Below, piece by piece: positions 58,418-64,000 of a DNA stretch of 64,000 nucleotides. Position numbers and translations under genes: made by a program. Below the pieces are notes generated by a model. It saw only the letters and a program-made list of their open reading frames with translations. It searched no databases and had not been told where the DNA came from. How positions within the stretch are numbered: position 1 is the first letter of the stretch; each line of letters starts with the position of its first letter. The stretch is from Photobacterium lipolyticum. GTDB taxonomy: Bacteria; Pseudomonadota; Gammaproteobacteria; Enterobacterales; Vibrionaceae. Location of the stretch: positions 170,029-234,028 of the forward strand of contig NZ_PYMC01000008.1 in NCBI RefSeq assembly GCF_003026475.1. Direction: 5' to 3'.

Positions 58418-61039
58418 ATGTACATGAGCACTGATGAGATTCGCCGTGCGTTTCTAGCGTTTTTTGAGAGCAAAGGCCACCAAATAGTGGAAAGCTCTTC
58501 TCTTGTACCTGCGAACGACCCAACACTGTTGTTCACCAATGCAGGTATGAACCAATTTAAAGATACTTTTCTGGGTCTTGAAAAGCGCAGCTACACTCGA
58601 GCGACAACAGCTCAGCGCTGTGTACGTGCCGGTGGTAAGCACAATGACCTTGAGAACGTAGGTTTTACTGCCCGTCACCATACTTTTTTTGAAATGCTGG
58701 GTAACTTCAGTTTTGGTGATTACTTCAAGCAAGATGCGATTAAGTATGCTTGGGAGTTCTTAACAGAAGAGCTAAAACTGCCTCAGGATCGTCTATTGGT
58801 AACCATTTACGAAACTGATGACGAAGCGTTTGAGATCTGGAATAAACAAATGGGTATTCCAGCCGATCGTATCGTCCGTATCGGTGACAACAAAGGGGCA
58901 CCGTACGCGTCAGATAACTTCTGGCAAATGGGCGATACGGGTCCGTGTGGTCCTTGTACTGAAATTTTCTATGATCATGGTGAACATATCTGGGGCGGCC
59001 GTCCTGGCACACCTGAAGAAGATGGTGACCGTTTCATCGAGATCTGGAACAATGTATTCATGCAGTTCAACCGTCAGGCTGACGGTACGATGGAGCCGCT
59101 GCCAAAGCCATCTGTTGATACGGGTATGGGTATCGAGCGTATTGCTGCAATTATGCAGGGCGTCCACTCAAACTATGAGATCGACATCTTCCAGACCCTA
59201 ATTAAAAAATCGGCAGAAGTTATTGGTTATGACGATCTGTCTAACCAATCACTCCGTGTGGTTGCTGACCACATCCGTTCCTGTGCATACCTGATTGTTG
59301 ATGGTGTTATGCCGTCAAATGAAGGACGTGGTTACGTTCTGCGTCGTATCATTCGCCGTGCAGTACGCCACGGTAATAAGCTGGGCGCTAACGGCGCATT
59401 CTTCTACAAGCTGGTGGGTCCATTAGCTGAAATCATGGGCACCGCCGGTGAAGAACTGAAGAAGCAGCAAGCGATTGTTGAAAAAGTACTGAAAATCGAA
59501 GAAGAAAACTTTGGCCGCACACTTGACCGTGGTTTGACAATCTTGAATGACGCTTTAGATAGTTTAAGCGGCAAAGAGCTTGATGGTGAAACTGTGTTTA
59601 AACTGTATGACACCTACGGTTTTCCGGCAGATTTAACCAATGATGTTGCTCGTGAGCGTGGCTTTACGATTGATGAAAATGGCTTTAACAATGCCATGGA
59701 AGCTCAGCGCCAGCGTGCGCGTGAAGCGGGACAGTTTGGTGTCGACTACAACTCTGCAATCAAAGTTGATGCCGACACTGAGTTCTGTGGTTATACCGCC
59801 ACCGAAGGTCAAGGTAGTGTTATCGCGATTTACCGCGACGGTGAAGCTGTTGACAGTATCAATGCTGGTGATGATGCACTGATTGTACTCGATAACACAC
59901 CATTCTACGCCGAATCTGGTGGTCAGTGTGGTGATGCCGGTGTTATGACTGCTGAAGGCACACAGTTTAACGTTGCTGACACCCAGAAGTTTGGTGCTGC
60001 GATTGGACATAAAGGTGCAATGGTTGAAGGTGCCCTGAAGGTTGGTGATAAGCTAACGGCGAAAGTTGACGCGGCACGCCGTGCGGCGATTAGCTTGAAC
60101 CACTCAGCAACGCACTTGATGCACGCTGCACTACGTAACCTCCTTGGTGAGCATGTTGTTCAGAAAGGTTCTTTGGTGAAGCCGGAATCATTGCGTTTCG
60201 ATTTCTCAAACCTTGAAGCGGTGAAGCCTGCGCAGCTGCGTGAAGTTGAGCGTGTGGTGAACGAACAAATTCGTATGAACCACAGCATTGATACCAACAT
60301 CATGGATATCGAATCGGCAAAACAGAAAGGCGCAATGGCCCTGTTTGGCGAGAAGTATGATGATGAAGTGCGTGTACTGAGCATGGGCGATTTCTCGACT
60401 GAGCTTTGTGGTGGTATTCACGCTAAGAATACCGGTGATATCGGCCTGTTCAAGATCACCTCTGAAGGTGGTATTGCGGCAGGTATCCGTCGAATTGAAG
60501 CGGTAACTGGTGCGGCTGCAATTGATGCACTGCATGCACAAGAAGCATTGCTTTCTGAAACCGCTGGCTTAGTGAAGTCAGACGTGGCATCGGTAGCAAC
60601 CAAAGTGAGCGCGCTGGTTACGCATAGCAAGCAACTGGAAAAAGAAATTCAGCAACTGAAAGATAAGCTGGCTGCGCAAGAAAGTGCAGACATTATCAAT
60701 CAGGTGCAAGAAATCAACGGCGTAAAAGTGCTGATCTCTAAACTGGACGGTGCCGACAACAAGGCACTGCGTGGCATGGTTGATGATCTAAAGAACCAGC
60801 TAGGTAGTGGTATTGTTGTGCTGGGCAACGTCAGTGGCGACAAAGTTGGTTTAATCGCAGGTGTCACCAAGGACCTGATCGGCAAAGTAAAAGCCGGTGA
60901 GCTTGTCAACATGGTCGCCCAGCAAGTAGGTGGTAAAGGTGGCGGTCGTCCGGACATGGCACAGGCAGGTGGTACAGATGCAAGTGCTCTTCCTGCTGCG
61001 CTAGAGTCAGTACAGGCATGGATCGCTGAGCGCCTATAA
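58418..61039 (+). CDS. alaS: Alanyl-tRNA synthetase
   Basis: Charges tRNA-Ala and edits mischarged tRNAs. The 873 residues (E. coli 876) open with [15 protein letters not shown], then [19 protein letters not shown] and [15 protein letters not shown] in the catalytic domain. The editing domain has [13 protein letters not shown] and the metal-site cysteine in [13 protein letters not shown]; the C-terminal glycine-rich end is [15 protein letters not shown]. An AGGA lies about eight bases before the ATG; a second ATG two codons later (MSTDEIR) is also possible. Confidence 0.98.
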   Translation: MYMSTDEIRRAFLAFFESKGHQIVESSSLVPANDPTLLFTNAGMNQFKDTFLGLEKRSYTRATTAQRCVRAGGKHNDLENVGFTARHHTFFEMLGNFSFGDYFKQDAIKYAWEFLTEELKLPQDRLLVTIYETDDEAFEIWNKQMGIPADRIVRIGDNKGAPYASDNFWQMGDTGPCGPCTEIFYDHGEHIWGGRPGTPEEDGDRFIEIWNNVFMQFNRQADGTMEPLPKPSVDTGMGIERIAAIMQGVHSNYEIDIFQTLIKKSAEVIGYDDLSNQSLRVVADHIRSCAYLIVDGVMPSNEGRGYVLRRIIRRAVRHGNKLGANGAFFYKLVGPLAEIMGTAGEELKKQQAIVEKVLKIEEENFGRTLDRGLTILNDALDSLSGKELDGETVFKLYDTYGFPADLTNDVARERGFTIDENGFNNAMEAQRQRAREAGQFGVDYNSAIKVDADTEFCGYTATEGQGSVIAIYRDGEAVDSINAGDDALIVLDNTPFYAESGGQCGDAGVMTAEGTQFNVADTQKFGAAIGHKGAMVEGALKVGDKLTAKVDAARRAAISLNHSATHLMHAALRNLLGEHVVQKGSLVKPESLRFDFSNLEAVKPAQLREVERVVNEQIRMNHSIDTNIMDIESAKQKGAMALFGEKYDDEVRVLSMGDFSTELCGGIHAKNTGDIGLFKITSEGGIAAGIRRIEAVTGAAAIDALHAQEALLSETAGLVKSDVASVATKVSALVTHSKQLEKEIQQLKDKLAAQESADIINQVQEINGVKVLISKLDGADNKALRGMVDDLKNQLGSGIVVLGNVSGDKVGLIAGVTKDLIGKVKAGELVNMVAQQVGGKGGGRPDMAQAGGTDASALPAALESVQAWIAERL

Positions 61040-61097
61040 GGCGCCCTTTACCAATATGTATGGTAACGGGGTATTAGCCCCAGGACGGTGAAGTAAA

Positions 61098-62294
61098 GTG
61101 ACGCAGATTGCGTGTAAGTCGCTGATAGTGCAAAAGTTTGGTGGTACATCAGTTGGAACGATAGAACGTATCCAAGCTGTGGCCGAACGAGTCATTGAAG
61201 CCAAAGAAGAAGGCAAGCAACTGGTTGTGGTTGTTTCTGCCATGTCTGGCGAGACGAACCGTCTCCTAGGCCTTGCACAGCAGATCGATGCTGTGCCTGC
61301 AGAGCGAGAACTTGATGTTCTCATGTCAGCGGGTGAACAAGTCTCAATGGCCTTGCTCGCAATGATGTTGAATAAAATGGGTCATGCAGCGGTATCGCTG
61401 ACTGGTTGGCAAGCGGGGATAAAAACTGACAGCCAATATAATGATGCGAACATTATCCATGTTGACCCTAGTCATATTCAGCAATTGCTAGAGCGAGACC
61501 AGATTGTGATAGTCGCTGGCTTTCAAGGCATTACTGATGAAGGGGATATAACAACCCTAGGCCGCGGAGGTTCGGATACCACGGCTGTTGCACTGGCAGG
61601 CGCTTTAAACGCCGATGAGTGTCAGATCTTTACCGACGTGGATGGCGTGTATACATGCGATCCGCGTTTAGTACCGCAAGCTCGTCGCCTTGATGTCGTT
61701 CATTTCGATGATATGACTTCAATGGCGCGAAACGGTGCGAAAGTGCTACAATTACAGTCAGTTGAATATGCACGACAGCACGGTGTTCCACTGAGGGTGC
61801 TTTCTTCGTTTGAAGAAGGGGAGGGAACGCTGGTAAGTTTCGAATCCTCTGCTGCATCTGATGTCGTGGGAATAGCACTAAAAAATCAGCAGACACTGCT
61901 TGATGTTGATATGCCAGTCTCTGAATTACAGGAACAGCTTAACCTGTTCGGTATGCAGTGTTGGTGTAAGGCGGTCGCTGCGGATTTAACACAAATCGTT
62001 ACAGCAAATGAAGATTTGGCACGTCTAAAACTCGTGCTGGATAAAAAGATGCACCAGGTGGCAGCCGTTTCAACCCTATCGGTAGTCGGCAATAACGTGC
62101 AGAACAAAGTTGATCATGTTTGTGCTGTACTCGCGGAAGCTGGCGTTCTGGTTCGTCAGAAAAAACGATCTGCTCATTGTCTTTCTCTGTTGATAAATGA
62201 GGATGATCATCAATTAGCTGTAGATGTCGTCCACAAAAGGTTTGTGGTTGAGCCAGAAAGTCTGGATAATCGACCACTTCTCGCTGTTTCTTGA
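61098..62294 (+). CDS. lysC: Aspartate kinase (monofunctional)
   Basis: Phosphorylates aspartate, the first step toward lysine, threonine and methionine. It starts with GTG (MTQIACKSLIVQKFGGTSVG); KFGGTSVG is the diagnostic kinase motif. The 398 residues include VVVVSAMSGETNRL, FTDVDGVYTCDPRL and two C-terminal ACT domains from about residue 265. The length is that of monofunctional aspartate kinases, not the fused homoserine dehydrogenase type. It sits between alaS and csrA, a common Vibrionaceae order. Which pathway end product inhibits it cannot be read from sequence. Confidence 0.93.
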   Translation: MTQIACKSLIVQKFGGTSVGTIERIQAVAERVIEAKEEGKQLVVVVSAMSGETNRLLGLAQQIDAVPAERELDVLMSAGEQVSMALLAMMLNKMGHAAVSLTGWQAGIKTDSQYNDANIIHVDPSHIQQLLERDQIVIVAGFQGITDEGDITTLGRGGSDTTAVALAGALNADECQIFTDVDGVYTCDPRLVPQARRLDVVHFDDMTSMARNGAKVLQLQSVEYARQHGVPLRVLSSFEEGEGTLVSFESSAASDVVGIALKNQQTLLDVDMPVSELQEQLNLFGMQCWCKAVAADLTQIVTANEDLARLKLVLDKKMHQVAAVSTLSVVGNNVQNKVDHVCAVLAEAGVLVRQKKRSAHCLSLLINEDDHQLAVDVVHKRFVVEPESLDNRPLLAVS

Positions 62295-62303
62295 TCAGTG
62301 ACC

Positions 62304-62335
62304 ATTTACGAGCTTATTAATACGGGCTCGTAAAT
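62304..62335 (+). terminator. Hairpin after lysC
   Basis: ATTTACGAGC pairs perfectly with GCTCGTAAAT over 10 bp, but the following T run is short. A partial terminator is likely. Confidence 0.45.
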
Positions 62336-62394
62336 ATTGTTGGATAATAAACGTTAAATTCTTATAAAACCGAGATAACTCAAGGAGCACACGA

Positions 62395-62592
62395 ATGCTA
62401 ATTTTGACTCGTCGCGTAGGTGAGACGCTAATGATTGGTGACGAAGTAACTGTCACCGTACTAGGCGTTAAAGGTAATCAGGTTCGCATTGGTGTTAATG
62501 CACCGAAAGAAGTATCTGTTCACCGTGAAGAAATCTATATGCGAATTCAAGCGGAAAAAGAAGCTGGTACTCAAGGTTCTGGTAACTACTAA
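62395..62592 (+). CDS. csrA: Carbon storage regulator CsrA
   Basis: RNA-binding translational regulator that targets GGA motifs in mRNA leaders and is titrated by Csr small RNAs; barA in this window controls those RNAs. The 65 residues are nearly identical to E. coli CsrA (61): [49 protein letters not shown] precedes the start. The tRNA cluster follows, as in E. coli (csrA-serV-argVYZQ). Confidence 0.98.
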   Translation: MLILTRRVGETLMIGDEVTVTVLGVKGNQVRIGVNAPKEVSVHREEIYMRIQAEKEAGTQGSGNY

Positions 62593-62597
62593 TTCGG

Positions 62598-62628
62598 AAA
62601 AGGTCGGCCATTCCCGCTGGCCTTTTTT
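62598..62628 (+). terminator. Rho-independent terminator of csrA
   Basis: AAAAGG-initiated 11-bp stem with two G-U pairs and a CATTCCC loop, followed by a T run. Confidence 0.85.
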
Positions 62629-62778
62629 GTGTCTGAAGAAATCCAGTGACTATTCATCCTCCGATCCTGATTTATTGAAAATACGCCAGATATTTCGGTA
62701 GTTACGTTGGTTTAGTTGTCGTATTGACTATTAAGTATCCATGCATGCTGCGATTGTCGTTTTTTGGCAATAAAGTAT

Positions 62779-62815
62779 TTGACTTATTTTGGCTTGGCAG
62801 TAATATGAGCCCCCG
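62779..62815 (+). promoter_or_regulatory. Promoter of the tRNA cluster
   Basis: TTGACT (62779-62784), a 16-bp spacer and TAATAT (62801-62806) are followed by a GC-rich GAGCCCCCGC stretch, the discriminator type seen at stringently controlled stable-RNA promoters. Confidence 0.6.
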
Positions 62816-62821
62816 CAAGAC

Positions 62822-62913
62822 GGTGAGGTGGCCGAGAGGCTGAAGGCGCTCCCCTGCTAAGGGAGTATACGGTTTATCCCGTATCGAGGGTTCGAATCCC
62901 TCCTTCACCGCCA
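62822..62913 (+). tRNA. tRNA-Ser (anticodon GCU), copy 1
   Basis: A 92-nt class II tRNA with a GGTGAGG acceptor (paired to CTTCACC with one G-U), a long variable arm and an encoded CCA. The anticodon GCT reads AGC/AGU serine codons. E. coli has serV here. Confidence 0.97.
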
Positions 62914-62948
62914 TTCCTTTTTAAGGGTTGCGGAAACAGTTTTACAGT

Positions 62949-63025
62949 GCGCGCGTAGCTCAGCTGGATAGAGTACCTGGCTACGAACCAGGCGGTCGGA
63001 GGTTCGAATCCTCCCGCGCGCACCA
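62949..63025 (+). tRNA. tRNA-Arg (anticodon ACG), copy 1
   Basis: A 77-nt tRNA with a GCGCGCG acceptor, CTACGAA anticodon loop, GGTTCGAATC T arm and encoded CCA. ACG, with A34 read as inosine, decodes CGU/CGC/CGA. Confidence 0.97.
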
Positions 63026-63089
63026 TCATTTAAAAGCAATGAGATGTTGATGTTTTTGGCGGCTTGTTGTTGTAAACCAAATTTATTGT

Positions 63090-63166
63090 GCGCGCGTAGC
63101 TCAGCTGGATAGAGTACCTGGCTACGAACCAGGCGGTCGGAGGTTCGAATCCTCCCGCGCGCACCA
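63090..63166 (+). tRNA. tRNA-Arg (anticodon ACG), copy 2
   Basis: Identical in sequence to copy 1; preceded by a 64-bp spacer and followed 10 bases later by tRNA-Ser copy 2. Confidence 0.97.
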
Positions 63167-63176
63167 TCAAATTTGC

Positions 63177-63268
63177 GGTGAGGTGGCCGAGAGGCTGAAG
63201 GCGCTCCCCTGCTAAGGGAGTATACGGTTTATCCCGTATCGAGGGTTCGAATCCCTCCTTCACCGCCA
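63177..63268 (+). tRNA. tRNA-Ser (anticodon GCU), copy 2
   Basis: Same 92-nt sequence as copy 1. It opens the first of two near-identical Ser-Arg-Arg units. Confidence 0.97.
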
Positions 63269-63366
63269 TTCTTTAGCTGTTCCTAAAAGATGGCCACTCG
63301 GTGGTTTATTTTAGTTTCAGCAACATATCTTTCTAAGCAGAAAGATACGATATAGATAACATCAGT

Positions 63367-63443
63367 GCGCGCGTAGCTCAGCTGGATAGAGTACCTGGCT
63401 ACGAACCAGGCGGTCGGAGGTTCGAATCCTCCCGCGCGCACCA
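63367..63443 (+). tRNA. tRNA-Arg (anticodon ACG), copy 3
   Basis: Identical to copy 1. The 98-bp spacer before it contains a TATCTTTCT/AGAAAGATA hairpin. Confidence 0.97.
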
Positions 63444-63502
63444 TTATTTATAAGCAATGAATTATTACGAAGTGATTTTCATTGTTGTAACACCGATTTA
63501 GT

Positions 63503-63579
63503 GCGCGCGTAGCTCAGCTGGATAGAGTACCTGGCTACGAACCAGGCGGTCGGAGGTTCGAATCCTCCCGCGCGCACCA
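63503..63579 (+). tRNA. tRNA-Arg (anticodon ACG), copy 4
   Basis: Identical to copy 1; 12 bases separate it from tRNA-Ser copy 3. Confidence 0.97.
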
Positions 63580-63591
63580 GTAAATTTGTGT

Positions 63592-63683
63592 GGTGAGGTG
63601 GCCGAGAGGCTGAAGGCGCTCCCCTGCTAAGGGAGTATACGGTTTATCCCGTATCGAGGGTTCGAATCCCTCCTTCACCGCCA
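63592..63683 (+). tRNA. tRNA-Ser (anticodon GCU), copy 3
   Basis: Same 92-nt sequence; opens the second Ser-Arg-Arg unit, 415 bp after copy 2. Confidence 0.97.
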
Positions 63684-63781
63684 TTCTTTAGTTGTTCCTA
63701 AAAGATGGCCACTCGGTGGTTTATTTTAGTTTCAGCAACATATCTTTCTAAGCAGAAAGATACACAATAAATAACATCAGT

Positions 63782-63858
63782 GCGCGCGTAGCTCAGCTGG
63801 ATAGAGTACCTGGCTACGAACCAGGCGGTCGGAGGTTCGAATCCTCCCGCGCGCACCA
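63782..63858 (+). tRNA. tRNA-Arg (anticodon ACG), copy 5
   Basis: Identical to copy 1; its upstream 98-bp spacer differs from that before copy 3 at only a few positions. Confidence 0.97.
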
Positions 63859-63916
63859 TTATTTATAAGCAATGAAGATACCGTAGTGATCTTGGTTGTT
63901 GTAACACCGATTTAGT

Positions 63917-63993
63917 GCGCGCGTAGCTCAGCTGGATAGAGTACCTGGCTACGAACCAGGCGGTCGGAGGTTCGAATCCTCCCGCGCGCACCA
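63917..63993 (+). tRNA. tRNA-Arg (anticodon ACG), copy 6
   Basis: Identical to copy 1. The last seven bases of the window match what follows copies 3 and 5, not copy 4, so another tRNA-Arg probably follows outside the window. Confidence 0.96.
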
Positions 63994-64000
63994 TTATTTA

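Larger units (their letters stand above)
63177..63993 (+). repeat. Tandem duplication of a Ser-Arg-Arg tRNA unit
   Basis: Two units of about 415 bp (63177-63591 and 63592 onward) agree in tRNA order and in spacer sequence, including a 98-bp Ser-Arg spacer with a conserved hairpin at 63326-63347 and 63741-63762. Confidence 0.85.

Noticed and set aside
62702..63269. Minus-strand open frames beginning MAVKEGFEPSIRDKPY over the tRNA-Ser genes
   Set aside because: They are the antisense of tRNA-Ser; the VKEGFEPSIRD peptide is a well-known artefact of reading tRNA-Ser backwards.

Overview
The window is a stretch of the main chromosome of a gammaproteobacterium of the Vibrionaceae, most likely a Photobacterium-like species; the genus is inferred, not proven. 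The support is conserved gene order: tkt, epd-pgk-fba, mscS, yggE and serA/rpiA; 6S RNA beside zapA; sdhE-ygfX; rpoE-rseABC-lepAB-rnc-era-recO-pdxJ-acpS; barA, rlmD, relA, mazG, pyrG, eno; ftsB-ispDF-truD-surE-pcm-nlpD-rpoS; mutS; pncC-recA-recX-alaS; and csrA followed by a Ser/Arg tRNA cluster. Several proteins align almost residue for residue with their E. coli counterparts. A NqrM-type maturation protein also points to Vibrionaceae-like bacteria. Nearly all of the window is core genome. No prophage, insertion sequence, CRISPR array or integron was seen.

Layout. 1-6.9 kb holds central carbon metabolism (tkt, 5'-truncated by the window edge; epd, pgk, fbaA) and mscS. 6.9-12.4 kb holds a YeaK-like deacylase, yggE, serA, rpiA, 5-formyl-THF cyclo-ligase, 6S RNA and zapA. 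12.6-16.5 kb holds ygfB, the ubiquinone hydroxylases ubiH and ubiI, and a gcvH without gcvT or gcvP. 16.5-22.6 kb is the least ordinary part: a small unknown protein, a tightly coupled three-gene operon (DUF134 regulator, FeMo-cofactor-binding-like protein, NqrM-like protein), a LysR regulator, a zinc-ribbon protein, a YbaK-type deacylase, ygfZ and sdhE-ygfX. 22.7-26.3 kb holds a chemoreceptor with a candidate FliA promoter, and nadB. 26.4-36 kb is the sigma-E operon and the lepA-to-acpS block. 36-47 kb holds barA, rlmD, relA, mazG, pyrG and eno. 47-53 kb is the ftsB-to-rpoS block. 53-62.6 kb holds mutS, pncC, recA, recX, alaS, aspartate kinase and csrA. 62.8 kb to the end is a tRNA cluster with three tRNA-Ser(GCU) and six tRNA-Arg(ACG).

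The genes fall into functional groups: glycolysis and pentose-phosphate exchange; serine, pyridoxal phosphate, isoprenoid and ubiquinone synthesis; envelope stress (rpoE-rseABC, lepB, nlpD); stationary-phase and stringent control (rpoS, relA, 6S RNA, csrA, barA); DNA repair (recA, recX, mutS, recO); and succinate dehydrogenase flavinylation (sdhE). Legible control elements include a CRP-like box at epd, Cra-like and PurR-like boxes at fbaA, a sigma-E promoter at rpoE, a LexA box at recA, and a tRNA promoter with a GC-rich discriminator.

The strongest unexplained structure is a family of degenerate tandem repeats with a strict 7-bp period (core KAGNNNC, K = G or T) in at least seven intergenic arrays, usually touching terminators or gene ends. 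Two arrays share a larger compound element, and mutS is flanked by arrays on both sides. A second dispersed family is built on ATACCAA palindromes; it includes a 131-bp MITE-like element before rpoE and a 53-nt hairpin in the rpiA leader.
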